Source: Pseudobdellovibrionaceae bacterium
GTDB lineage: Bacteria; Bdellovibrionota; Bdellovibrionia; Bdellovibrionales; JAGQZY01
Reading direction: 5' to 3'
DNA: 54,145 nucleotides
Assembly: GCA_020635085.1 (NCBI GenBank)
Contig: JACKAL010000009.1
Span: 1 to 54,145, forward strand
A program made the translations under genes and the position numbers. Below are positions 1-8,580 of this stretch, piece after piece (the stretch's first letter is position 1; each line of letters starts with the position of its first letter). A model generated the notes under the pieces. That model saw nothing but the letters and a program-made list of their open reading frames with translations, was not told where the DNA came from and did no database searches.

Positions 1-695
1 GGAACTGCATTTGTATAACCTTTTGCCAATCGTTGCGCACCGAGAGCCAAGTTACTTTTATTTCCACCTGCTTTGCGCATGCGTTCTAAAATAAATTGGT
101 AGGTTTTAGATTGGTTCTCTAGAGGCTGATGCTTAATTTTTTCCACCAACTCACCTGCCGATTTTGAGCCAAACGGCAATAAGCCACCCAAGTTATTAGC
201 TTGATACGAGTCGAAGTTTGACACTTTTAAACCATCTAAAGGCGCTGCGACTTGCGTACTGTTGGTGTTCACCAAAGGCATGTAAGCGGTGCCGCCAAAG
301 GGATTACCGGTAAATAATAAATTTTCGTTTTGCGAATGACCAACAAATTGTCGATCCATAAAAATACCATTGATAATAGAGAGGTCTTGGCGAAAGGGTA
401 TCAGTGGTTTTGTGATCGGAGACGCCCACGTTTTTCTTTGATTGGTTGGTGCAAGCCACTCGTACGGCTCTTCTTTGCTGTAATTTTGTAAAAGTCCGGC
501 ATTGGTCATCTCTAAGGGGCGGGCATCAAATAAATAAGTAAAATCTGCAGCTCCAGAAAGATGTATATGCAACAACTGATGGGGATCTTGTCCCCGTAAA
601 GGAGACGTATTTTGCGCCCATGTAAAAGAAGGTAAAAAATACGAACTCGCGCCCAAAGCACCGATTTTAAGAACGGATCGTCTATTGATATTCAT
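1..695 (-). CDS. Tat-exported DUF1501-type protein (partial, C-terminus off the left edge)
   Basis: About 231 codons are open from an ATG at 693-695 to the window edge. The N-terminus reads MNINRRSVLKIGALGASSY, a twin-arginine signal (RRSVLK) followed by a hydrophobic stretch and a cleavage-like TWAQ, so export through the Tat pathway is predicted. The mature start (HQLLHIHLSGAAD) and the later GHSQNENLLFTGNP segment resemble DUF1501 proteins, which commonly sit beside large exported cytochromes; their function is not established. A good ribosome site (GATGAGGT) precedes the start. It lies 8 nt after the upstream small secreted gene in the same operon. The exported state is seen in the sequence; the family name comes from recall. 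Confidence 0.8.
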   Translation of the reverse strand, partial: MNINRRSVLKIGALGASSYFLPSFTWAQNTSPLRGQDPHQLLHIHLSGAADFTYLFDARPLEMTNAGLLQNYSKEEPYEWLAPTNQRKTWASPITKPLIPFRQDLSIINGIFMDRQFVGHSQNENLLFTGNPFGGTAYMPLVNTNSTQVAAPLDGLKVSNFDSYQANNLGGLLPFGSKSAGELVEKIKHQPLENQSKTYQFILERMRKAGGNKSNLALGAQRLAKGYTNAV

Positions 696-703
696 TTTTA
701 ACC

Positions 704-1297
704 TCATCGTTGTAAAAGAAAATAAGGATTCATAAACACAGCGTACATTAAATTTTGAACATACAATTTATTATCCATACCATCATATTCACCAGAACCA
801 ACAAAGTGGGAATACCACTCAACATATTCCTCATGGGGAACTTCATACATGGTGATGGCATCGAATAATTCTTGGTAGAGGGATTCATCCTTAGCCGCCG
901 GTAACGGCCACGCACAAAGTGCCTTGATCTTTTTTACGATATCATCTTGCACAACCAAAGAGTCCTCCGTAACAGTGACGGGATCACACTCTTGGCTCAA
1001 ACGATGGGCTAAGTTGGTCATCAGCATATTCCATAAAATAACATTAAATGCATTTGGGGTGCCGTTTTGAATCACCCCTGTACCAATGCTACCGCTGTTA
1101 TAAAATCCTAAGAGCGGGATAAGACCATCAGGTGAATCGGTAAATTCGAAGAGAGTGATGATGGTAGGATTCGCTGATTTAGGCACCAATATTCGTTCAT
1201 CTAATATTCGACCCATTTCACTAGCACCTTTATATTCTCCCGATTGGGCCCACGTACAAATGGGTAAAAAGAAAAAAAGGAAAAATACTTTTTTCAT
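704..1297 (-). CDS. small secreted protein of the DUF1501/cytochrome operon
   Basis: A 197-residue protein with a Sec signal peptide (MKKVFFLFFFLPICTWAQ). I do not recognise a named family. The C-terminus (YVQNLMYAVFMNPYFLLQR) recalls the ends of DUF1592/DUF1585-type modules of planctomycete-like cytochromes, so it may be a detached piece of such a protein. It lies 17 nt after the 641-residue cytochrome and 8 nt before the DUF1501 gene, which fits one transcript and a shared periplasmic function. AAGGATG upstream is a good ribosome site. It has two cysteines in the mature part (residue ~103 and ~128) and no heme motif. Confidence 0.75.
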   Translation of the reverse strand: MKKVFFLFFFLPICTWAQSGEYKGASEMGRILDERILVPKSANPTIITLFEFTDSPDGLIPLLGFYNSGSIGTGVIQNGTPNAFNVILWNMLMTNLAHRLSQECDPVTVTEDSLVVQDDIVKKIKALCAWPLPAAKDESLYQELFDAITMYEVPHEEYVEWYSHFVGSGEYDGMDNKLYVQNLMYAVFMNPYFLLQR

Positions 1298-1314
1298 AGA
1301 ACATCCTTTAATAT

Positions 1315-3240
1315 TTATTTCTGTAACTCTTCATTTAACCATTTAAACAATTGCTCGCGATGTGCCGGATCCATACTCATTTTTTTCGGCATTCGTTTTT
1401 TGGGATCACTGGTGGTGATGCGATCCAAAATACGATTAAAGCTTTCTTTACGTGGCAGTGGTATACCCAGATCATCCACATGATAAAAACCAAATTCACC
1501 CGGGGAAAGCTCTGTCCAGCTTGTCAAATCGAGTCCCGAAAGACTCAACGTATTGTCATGGCATTTTGTACAGTTTTGCTCAATCACGTAACGAACTTGA
1601 CACGGCAAAGAACTTATCGCTGTTTTTGGATCTAAATCATAGCACGTTTGCGGATCGCGCTGTTCCTCGGTGAACGTTTTACTTAATACCACCGTACGAA
1701 AGAGATCGGTAATGGCTTGGGCCGAATTGCTCTTAGCTGTTTGCTCAAATTGATGACTGATATCTTCGATATATCCCGCATCCATCACCTGGTCGCCGTC
1801 CGTCGCATACTTAAATAGTCTTTTGACGACACAACGTTTGTACTCGTAAGAATTTTTTATAATATTAAACAAATCTTCTAACGATTCGCCATAATCGTTA
1901 AGCGCAGGATCTTTTTCGCTACGGATATATCCCACATTCCATTTTTTTCCTAAAGAGACATCCGCAAGCCACGCCTTTTGATAATCATCTTTATTTTGCT
2001 TGGCTTGATCATCGAAGAGAATTTCATCCTTCTGCGAATAGTCTGTGAAAAATGCGCCATAATCTCTGAAAAACCCGGCCATGGGATCGAGCTTGTAATG
2101 GCAGGCATAACAGCTTGGATCGCTACCGTGGGCCCCACCCGTATGATCCGTCGGTGTCTCCACATTAATCGGTGTTAAATCATCGCAGAAAAATTTTGAT
2201 AATACATACGCCGCACGTTTGCGATTGTAATTGGTAGAAGAATTAGCGAGTGGAAGCGCATAAGTAAAATTACTAAAGAGAAGTGGCTCCTTCATTGTTG
2301 CAGGCGCTTTATGCATATCTTTTAAAGAATGAACTTGGTAATTGGCGGCATCAAGCGTTTCGAAAAGAGGTTCGAGCTCTTTTATATAATCAACCAGCGC
2401 TTTTGGCGCCGCAAATAGTGCCACATCTGCCGGCATGGGATCACTAAAACACGTTTGGTAATACGGAACCTGCAAATTATTCAAAACAGCTTGCGACATA
2501 TGAAAACCAAAAGCATACACCATGGAGTATGGATTAAGATTGCTAAAGTCATCGCAGGCTTGTTTCACCGTCGTTGTTTTTGCATTTATTTGATCAATAA
2601 TATTTTGAATCTTAGGGACGATTAAATTAACTATAAAATGTCGTCGCTCCATCGAATTTAAATTCTTAAATTTTTCCTTATCGTCTTCAGATCCAAATGG
2701 AAATGAAGACAACACATCGTCGCTCACATCACTCAAGGGTTGTAAAATCATTTCTGGATAAGGATTGAGAAGGGCAAAATAATCTCCCCCGTGTGCGACC
2801 TCAACGGCTGAGGCAAGAGCAGCGCTATGATCAAAAATACTGTAATCGTATTTGCCATCTGTTTTGATCGCATCTAGAGAGAAACCGAAAAAATAAATAT
2901 TAAAATCTAAAATGGCATCAAAAAAATCTACGTTCTTAATAAAATAGTCCACTACTTGTTCACGCGTCATATGCACAAACTGGTTCGGATTATCGCTCTT
3001 ATTCAGAGCCTTACCCCCTCGCAAAAAACGTGCGGTCTTTGCTACCCATAACATATGAGCATACTCATCATCTGATAGAGAGCGACCGATATGCTTCGTC
3101 CAATTTTGTACATCTTGCTCCGAGAGCTTACGCCAATTTTTACTAACTGATTGCAGATCTACTCTTTGCGATCGATTCTCACTCGCAAACAAAAGCACCA
3201 GAAGACCCAGCGCGACCAAAGAAAAATATTTTTTTGTCAT
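1315..3240 (-). CDS. exported multi-domain c-type cytochrome-like protein (DUF1588/PSCyt1-like)
   Basis: A 641-residue protein with an N-terminal hydrophobic signal (residues 4-20). It has two CxxCH heme-attachment motifs, CYACH at 377-381 and CTKCH at 557-561. The first sits in a context (CHYKLDPMAGFFRDYGAFF) resembling the DUF1588 module of planctomycete-type cytochromes. The second, with RMPKKMSMD later as a possible methionine ligand, resembles a PSCyt1 domain. The N-terminal ~340 residues are unrecognised and mostly helical. It is the first gene of the operon leading into the small secreted protein and the DUF1501 protein. A periplasmic electron-transfer or oxidoreductase role is inferred; the substrate is unknown. 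The start has no clear Shine-Dalgarno site. Confidence 0.8.
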   Translation of the reverse strand: MTKKYFSLVALGLLVLLFASENRSQRVDLQSVSKNWRKLSEQDVQNWTKHIGRSLSDDEYAHMLWVAKTARFLRGGKALNKSDNPNQFVHMTREQVVDYFIKNVDFFDAILDFNIYFFGFSLDAIKTDGKYDYSIFDHSAALASAVEVAHGGDYFALLNPYPEMILQPLSDVSDDVLSSFPFGSEDDKEKFKNLNSMERRHFIVNLIVPKIQNIIDQINAKTTTVKQACDDFSNLNPYSMVYAFGFHMSQAVLNNLQVPYYQTCFSDPMPADVALFAAPKALVDYIKELEPLFETLDAANYQVHSLKDMHKAPATMKEPLLFSNFTYALPLANSSTNYNRKRAAYVLSKFFCDDLTPINVETPTDHTGGAHGSDPSCYACHYKLDPMAGFFRDYGAFFTDYSQKDEILFDDQAKQNKDDYQKAWLADVSLGKKWNVGYIRSEKDPALNDYGESLEDLFNIIKNSYEYKRCVVKRLFKYATDGDQVMDAGYIEDISHQFEQTAKSNSAQAITDLFRTVVLSKTFTEEQRDPQTCYDLDPKTAISSLPCQVRYVIEQNCTKCHDNTLSLSGLDLTSWTELSPGEFGFYHVDDLGIPLPRKESFNRILDRITTSDPKKRMPKKMSMDPAHREQLFKWLNEELQK

Positions 3241-3421
3241 ACATGTAATGTATCAGTGATTCGGTAAACCACTAGAGCCTACTGCGTGGCGTTAAGATCT
3301 CGTGGGCAATAAAGAATCCCCGTTCAGTAGAAACTCCAATCCCACAGTTCGGCACTCATTAAGAGGAACCGCTAATTTCCATTGGCCCTTGGTCCTGAAT
3401 GATGTTAATGACTGTGTCCAT

Positions 3422-4273
3422 ATGTCAAAATTTTTTATTTTTCTCACATCACTCTTATTTATTTCTTCGAGCCAAGCCGTTGATTTTCTAAAACTCTTTC
3501 CCAACAAAAAACCCATCATTGCCGCCATTATGGTAGAGCATTTGGAAAAAGATTCTTATAAAAAAACAGAGGCGTGGCTTTTAGATCAAGCGCGCATCGC
3601 TAGCCAAGGAAATATGGATGCCATGCTGATCGAATTTCGCGGCGGCGGTATTTTAAGTCGTGATATTCCCAATTGGGAACTAGAAATGATGAGCCAATTG
3701 CTAAAAAAAGTCATCGCCGAATTTCCCGACCTTGTCATCGGGGAAGAAATACTATGGCATTTTCCTGGCTCGACCATAAAGCTTGCAAAAATGTCGGGAG
3801 CAAAATTTGTGCGTATCGATTTTTTTAGCGATGATGTGATTGCCGACGGTCAACATGTCCCGATTGACCCAAAAGCCATCATAAAATACCGCAATCAATT
3901 AGATGACACGAACATCGCTCTCCTCACAGACATTCAGGTCAAATACTCACAAATGATTGATAAAAAAATTCCAATCTCCGCATCCGCGCAAAAAGCGCAA
4001 TCTCTAGGAAGTGATGGCGTTATCGTTTCGGGAACCAAATCAGGCTCTTCCCCCGACACAGATCGTGTGCGCCTAGCACGTAAAGGTGTGGACGGTTTAC
4101 CTGTTGTTATTGGTTCTGGTTTTTCTGTTGATAATGCTAAAGATATCCTTCCTTTGGTGGATGCAGTGATCGTCGGCACATCCATTTCAGTAAAAACAGG
4201 TGGTCCCCTGCTTCCTGAAAAAATCAAAACCCTGATGTCTTATGTGCGAGACTATCGTAAAAAATCCATGTAG
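3422..4273 (+). CDS. BtpA/SgcQ-family TIM-barrel protein with a signal peptide
   Basis: A 283-residue protein from the ATG at 3422. An earlier in-frame start at 3302 would add 40 unconvincing residues. The C-terminal half carries BtpA-family signatures: SLGSDGVIVSGTKSG, then LPVVIGSGFSVDNAKDILPL and DAVIVGTSISVKTGG, a phosphate-binding-barrel arrangement. BtpA was described as a factor affecting photosystem I accumulation and SgcQ is a relative; their chemistry is unclear. The oddity here is the N-terminus MSKFFIFLTSLLFISSSQA, a convincing Sec signal peptide, whereas known members are cytoplasmic or peripheral. It stands alone. Ribosome-site support for either start is weak. Confidence 0.75.
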   Translation: MSKFFIFLTSLLFISSSQAVDFLKLFPNKKPIIAAIMVEHLEKDSYKKTEAWLLDQARIASQGNMDAMLIEFRGGGILSRDIPNWELEMMSQLLKKVIAEFPDLVIGEEILWHFPGSTIKLAKMSGAKFVRIDFFSDDVIADGQHVPIDPKAIIKYRNQLDDTNIALLTDIQVKYSQMIDKKIPISASAQKAQSLGSDGVIVSGTKSGSSPDTDRVRLARKGVDGLPVVIGSGFSVDNAKDILPLVDAVIVGTSISVKTGGPLLPEKIKTLMSYVRDYRKKSM

Positions 4274-4292
4274 CGCGTGACGCCCGCCCATT

Positions 4293-4317
4293 TCGCTCGG
4301 TCATCGTGACCGAGCGA
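4293..4317 (+). repeat. hairpin A of a covarying pair
   Basis: A perfect 11-bp stem (4293-4303 with 4307-4317) with a three-base TCG loop lies 20 nt after the BtpA-like gene. A TTATTTTCTC stretch follows, so it could serve as that gene's terminator. The same architecture recurs at 4361-4385 (see findings). Confidence 0.7.
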
Positions 4318-4360
4318 TCATTATTTTCTCTCAAAAAAATCAAATGTCTTTGATTAAAGT

Positions 4361-4385
4361 CCTCCCGACCACGATGGTCGGGAGG
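4361..4385 (-). repeat. hairpin B of a covarying pair
   Basis: A perfect 11-bp stem (4361-4371 with 4375-4385) with a CGA loop. Read on the minus strand it aligns without gaps to the 4293-4317 hairpin. The CATCGTG core is identical and five stem base pairs are changed on both sides with pairing kept. No T-run follows on the plus strand, so it is less like a terminator. Confidence 0.7.
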
Positions 4386-4708
4386 TACCAATGTCAGGAT
4401 GCATGAGCCTTCGCAGACTCAGATCTGGCTGAATACCCCAATGCAGTGGATGTCGCTATCACAACCAAGAGTTGTTAAGTTTAATGTGTAGGATAGTTAT
4501 CCGCATGCTCTAAAAAAAGAGTGAATATTCCGTTAATTATTTGAAACTATTAATTATTTTGATGTTTTTTATAAATCTGTAAACTCTCCAAGCAAGACTG
4601 GAATATTTTCAGAGTGTGGCGTGAGCGCTATCACCCACCTTTACTTTTACATTACAGTGCCTTTACCACGATTTTTTGTCCTTATTTTATTATGTTAACG
4701 GAGGTCCC
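4386..4708. other. gene-poor stretch before the secreted helical protein
   Basis: Only short, unconvincing reading frames are present. The part from ~4500 to 4600 is very AT-rich and probably holds the promoter of the gene at 4709, although I find no well-spaced -35/-10 pair. No RNA gene is recognised. Confidence 0.5.
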
Positions 4709-6448
4709 ATGTTTTCACGTCATTTTATTTCCACAGCGATTCTCATTGCCGCCACGACCAGTTGGGCACAAGCATCTAAGTTGTCGCCGTCGAGCACCAA
4801 TACCAAATCGCTAGTGCAATCGCTAACTCCAGATTCTCCTGTTGATACGGATATACAACAAAAAGGCTATAAACAATTTCCCGTGCTTCAGTGTCCAGCC
4901 ACGAATGAGGCCATGAAACAATTTCGTAAAAAATTGATGGATCTGAAAAAAGCCATTAAATCGGAAGCAAACTGCTCAGGTATTTCTGCAGACGTCAAAG
5001 ACCTCTCCACTTTAGTTACTAAACAACGCGAAGATGTTGTCTCTCTTATTAGTAAAGGACAAACAGAAGGTCTCACTTCTGCAGAACAAGGAAAAGTAGA
5101 ATCCTATGTTCAGCAAGTAACTGAGAAATCGTCGAACCTTCTTGCTGTTATAACGGGTAATGACGCGTGTTTTGCCGAAGATAAAAAGGGAATGTCGATG
5201 GAGTTTATCACTGGACTTATCGGCGAAAGCACAAAAGTACTCTCGATTCTCGGCGGCCCTCAAGTCGGTGCTACAGTGCAGATCGCGGGTGAAGTTATTA
5301 ATGGGTTCTTGAAAGCAATGAAGACAATTCAGGACACCCGCCAAGGATATAAATTTGCACAAGCAGATCAACGTATTGCATACGCCGATAGCCTGTGCTC
5401 GTTGTTTGATTATCGTCGTGAATTAGATAATCTCATTGCACCGTATGAATCAATGAATCGTCTACAGCAGTTAAAAGGAACTCTAGAAAAACAACTCTCC
5501 ATTCTTGCTAACGATTGCCCAGAGTGTGCAGAAATTATTACGACTGTTCATAATGAAATCAAAACCTCACGAGATGCAAGTAATGGTGCACCTGCATCTG
5601 TAGATTCTATTTGGCCAAAAGCATTCGAACAAAAAATTGCGGCTCGTGCTACTGAAATCGACAAACTTTATACACGCCGTGTAGGGACACATACCTATCG
5701 CTCCCTCAGAACTCTTACGTGGATTCCTATTCGTATGGAGGCTCTCAAAGATAGCAATCTTAAAGCAGATCTTGGCTTAGAAGACGTGATTTCCCAAATG
5801 AAAAGTATCGAAGACTTTATGGTTGATGATCAAGGTCCCTCCTTCGAAAAACAACTCATTCGCGAAGCACGTGAATGGCAACAAAAATTAGTTTCACATG
5901 TTACTAAGGCCAATTACACACTTCGTATGCTACAGAGCTCTTACCCTAACTTGCAGCTGCCAAAAATCCCTTGGGCAAGTGACTTACCTGAATACTATGG
6001 TGCTCTTTTAGATGCCATGGATGCCGCTCGCGAGCAAATTAACGGTAATGATCAATCTCTTGTTCGCACATTCTTTGCGGATCTCGACAGCTTAACTCGC
6101 TCATTAAATATTGCCACGGAAGTGGCTGGGAATTATTGTTCTTTCTTTGGTGCGGCCAATTGGTATCGTCCAGCTCTTCGCTACCAATGTGATAGTGCAC
6201 AAATGAAAGCTATCCAGGAAGCCTCGGCAATGTTCACCAACTATCGCGCCTTAATGCCATCCCATAAATCATCACTCGCTATTCCGGCTAAGGATGAGCA
6301 TCGCATGAGTGCGGCAATCCCCGCAAAAAACAACTATGCCGTCGATTGGGTAGACTCTTTAACACAAACTGTGGACTCCATGACTGAAAGTGGTGATTAC
6401 GTTCGTCGCAATCAGCAACCACCCGTTTTAAACCTTGCCCCAGAATAA
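4709..6448 (+). CDS. secreted, mostly helical protein of unknown function
   Basis: A 579-residue protein. The start at 4709 is chosen because ACGGAGG precedes it and the N-terminus then becomes a clean signal peptide (MFSRHFISTAILIAATTSWAQ). The rest is rich in K, E and Q with long helical segments and coiled-coil-like heptads, for example residues ~65-150. Cysteines are scattered and include a close pair, CPEC, near residue 269-272. No catalytic motif or named domain is recognised. It appears to be a single-gene unit with its own strong terminator at 6501-6530. A periplasmic or surface structural role would fit but is not shown. Confidence 0.75.
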   Translation: MFSRHFISTAILIAATTSWAQASKLSPSSTNTKSLVQSLTPDSPVDTDIQQKGYKQFPVLQCPATNEAMKQFRKKLMDLKKAIKSEANCSGISADVKDLSTLVTKQREDVVSLISKGQTEGLTSAEQGKVESYVQQVTEKSSNLLAVITGNDACFAEDKKGMSMEFITGLIGESTKVLSILGGPQVGATVQIAGEVINGFLKAMKTIQDTRQGYKFAQADQRIAYADSLCSLFDYRRELDNLIAPYESMNRLQQLKGTLEKQLSILANDCPECAEIITTVHNEIKTSRDASNGAPASVDSIWPKAFEQKIAARATEIDKLYTRRVGTHTYRSLRTLTWIPIRMEALKDSNLKADLGLEDVISQMKSIEDFMVDDQGPSFEKQLIREAREWQQKLVSHVTKANYTLRMLQSSYPNLQLPKIPWASDLPEYYGALLDAMDAAREQINGNDQSLVRTFFADLDSLTRSLNIATEVAGNYCSFFGAANWYRPALRYQCDSAQMKAIQEASAMFTNYRALMPSHKSSLAIPAKDEHRMSAAIPAKNNYAVDWVDSLTQTVDSMTESGDYVRRNQQPPVLNLAPE

Positions 6449-6500
6449 CAATAGTTGTTCCTTTTTATGATCGCCCATCCGGGGCATGATTAAAAATCCT

Positions 6501-6530
6501 AAAAAGCCTCTCCATGCGAGAGGCTTTTTT
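6501..6530. terminator. bidirectional intrinsic terminator
   Basis: A 12-bp stem (6501-6512 with 6518-6529) with CATGC as loop has T-runs on both strands (GGCTTTTTT forward, GGCTTTTTAGGATTTTT reverse). It separates the convergent genes ending at 6448 and 6595 and can stop transcripts from both sides. Confidence 0.9.
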
Positions 6531-6582
6531 ATTGAAAATAAAAAATAGTGCCACGGTTAATGCTTTTGCTACGACATAAACG

Positions 6583-6613
6583 GTTGCAAAAGTATCAACG
6601 TACCTTTTGTAAC
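6583..6613 (-). repeat. GGTACGTTGATAC hairpin, copy 1
   Basis: Arms 6583-6594 and 6601-6613 pair with one bulged base around a six-base loop (TCAACG on plus, CGTTGA on minus). The loop contains the stop codon of the lipoprotein gene. Loop and stem sequence recur almost exactly at 9851-9880 after recA. On the minus strand the 3' arm ends in TACTTTTGC, so it may also help termination. Confidence 0.7.
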
Positions 6614-8319
6614 AGTCGAATAACAGCGCCAGAGTAAATTTGGTTTGCGGCGAAAACCTGTTCCGGTGTTACAGGTTTTTCAGATTCTGTATCTAAAATA
6701 TCTTCCCGCAATAAAGGATTAAAACCATATGTAGGGGCCACAGAATTACCAGAATAAACTACAGTGGCCGAAGGAGAAATCCACGTTGCCGTTTCACTTG
6801 ATGGATAAATTTTATGAATTTGATCTTTGGCAAATTGCACGAAACGATGGTTGTTTTCGCTCGAAATAGAATTCCAACCTTTAACAACGTCAATCTCTAA
6901 ACCAGGATCTTTCGCACGTGTCCGTAATATCTGTGCAAAATCTTGTGCATCCTGATCTTCCGATGTTGGGACGCGGTTGTGCATACGGGCCAATCGGCAA
7001 TCCACTAAGGCTTCTGCGCCGTCCAAATCGGCATAAAAGCCCGTCCAAGTACAACCTGTACGAAATAATTTTTCTGGACCATCGCGCTTTTCCGGCGTGA
7101 TTTCTGAAGAGAGATTCGACCACTCTCCAGCACCATCCAGATCCCAAAGAAGCCCTCCCCAGTCTGATTGCTGAGAGTAAACTTTTTTTGCCGACTTTAC
7201 GAAATCAATGGATGCAGGCGTGCGCTGATGACCATAGAATTGTGGCTCTTCAAAAGACCAATCACGAAAAGGAATAATGGATAACTTCTGTAATCCTTGT
7301 GCTGCAATTTGCAGTGCCGATAACTGACCATATTTATTTTCACCTGGGTGGGCAATAGTAAGAGTAAAGCGATAAATATTTCCCTCATTGCGTCCGCGAA
7401 TTTCCATGTTTGGATGGCTAAACGCCTGCCCCACAGTGACCGCCGAAATCCCTTTGCACTTCAGTGAGACACTGACCTCATTGGGAATCACATTTATTTT
7501 CTGATCGACCGTATTTAAAGATAAAAGTTGGCATTTGCCAGGCCCATTAAAATCACGAGGCTCATGGGGCATAAAAACTGCCATTAAGCTATCCAAATGA
7601 GATAACAACCGATTGGGCGACTTGTGTTTGATTCTTAGCCAAGCTCCACCTTTTTGTTCACTACCGATGAGAAACATATTTTTATTTTGTTTAGAAAAAG
7701 CATGGCCCCCTTCATTAAGAACCACATTGATTTTTGTAAATTCAGCAGCAATGCCTTTCCACTGGCCTTGCTCTGAAACGGCAAGGGCCAAATTGTATGC
7801 ACGTTCTTCGACGTTATGTTTTTTTGCAAAGGCTAACGCCATCATTTGTAATACGCCAAGGGCTCGAGAGCTGGCTGTTGTTTGCCCCCAAAGTGAATTC
7901 AGTTTTTCACCTTGATTGATTAATTGTGCATTCCCCATATCTGTCGCGTGAACCATCATAACAGTTTCTTTATTACCCGTTGGATCAAGACTGCCTACGA
8001 GTAGCACGGAGCCCTTTTCGCTCGTTTCCTTATACTTAATCCCAATTTCAGTAAATACCCCTTTTACAAATTCAACAGCAGCAGCATGAGTTGATAATGT
8101 TTTATAAGAAGATAGGCAGGAATTGTAGGCGTATTCCACTGATTGCTGCTGAGAAGGAGACCATGTTACTGCTTCTTCTGGAACAGATAACTTTTTGAGC
8201 TGTCGACCGCAATTCTCGCCCGCCTCGCTCGCTTCTTTAAATCGTGTAAAACCATCTTTTGTTACCGTGTGGGTACAAGAAACGAGAACAACAGCAATAA
8301 GTGTAAGCAGTAGGCGCAT
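6595..8319 (-). CDS. lipoprotein resembling an M20 metallopeptidase with an eroded metal site
   Basis: A 574-residue protein with a lipoprotein signal (cysteine 15, LVSC). The order of segments follows M20 peptidases: a VMMVHATDMGN region where the family has HxD, a LNEGGHAF segment, a dimerisation-like middle with INVIPNEVSVSLKCKG, and a C-terminal YGFNPLLRED before TPEQVFAANQIYSG. Several expected metal ligands are absent: the HxD spacing is altered, the DEE region reads SEQ, and the C-terminal histidine position reads as aspartate. A binding or regulatory role for amino-acid-like ligands is therefore more likely than hydrolysis. AAGGGAG precedes the start. The gene is divergent from lysC. 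Confidence 0.7.
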   Translation of the reverse strand: MRLLLTLIAVVLVSCTHTVTKDGFTRFKEASEAGENCGRQLKKLSVPEEAVTWSPSQQQSVEYAYNSCLSSYKTLSTHAAAVEFVKGVFTEIGIKYKETSEKGSVLLVGSLDPTGNKETVMMVHATDMGNAQLINQGEKLNSLWGQTTASSRALGVLQMMALAFAKKHNVEERAYNLALAVSEQGQWKGIAAEFTKINVVLNEGGHAFSKQNKNMFLIGSEQKGGAWLRIKHKSPNRLLSHLDSLMAVFMPHEPRDFNGPGKCQLLSLNTVDQKINVIPNEVSVSLKCKGISAVTVGQAFSHPNMEIRGRNEGNIYRFTLTIAHPGENKYGQLSALQIAAQGLQKLSIIPFRDWSFEEPQFYGHQRTPASIDFVKSAKKVYSQQSDWGGLLWDLDGAGEWSNLSSEITPEKRDGPEKLFRTGCTWTGFYADLDGAEALVDCRLARMHNRVPTSEDQDAQDFAQILRTRAKDPGLEIDVVKGWNSISSENNHRFVQFAKDQIHKIYPSSETATWISPSATVVYSGNSVAPTYGFNPLLREDILDTESEKPVTPEQVFAANQIYSGAVIRLLQKVR

Positions 8320-8402
8320 TCGACTCCCTTCATGGTCATCAATGAAAACAGATTTAACAGATCAGCACGCTCTTCTTCCAAAATGAAAGCGCAACCATAT
8401 TA

Positions 8403-8424
8403 TTTTTCCATAAAATTGGAAAAA
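8403..8424. other. small hairpin in the divergent lipoprotein/lysC region
   Basis: A perfect 8-bp inverted repeat, TTTTTCCA (8403-8410) and TGGAAAAA (8417-8424), sits in the 261-nt region between the divergent genes at 8319 and 8581. It could be an operator, or merely AT-rich structure. Confidence 0.3.
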
Positions 8425-8580
8425 AGAATATTTCCCTCCAGACTTACGTGTCAGTTTGGATCAAAGTTTGAGGAATTAACTGCTACCAAAATGGCACTGT
8501 TAGTACCTCCACCTTTGTCTTTTTTGAATTTGGTGAATTTTGTTTTACTTTTGTACAGGTTCATAGGATATAACCAAGAT

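Noticed and set aside
5012..5371. 119-codon frame opposite the secreted helical protein
   Set aside because: Antisense to a long gene with a signal peptide and good ribosome site; composition is not protein-like and it has no ribosome site.
8332..8580. N-terminal extension of aspartate kinase
   Set aside because: The frame is open, but the family N-terminus starts at 8581; the upstream residues are low-complexity translation of intergenic DNA.
8320..8580. Lysine riboswitch before lysC
   Set aside because: No L-box core or multi-helix arrangement can be made out; only one small AT-rich hairpin.
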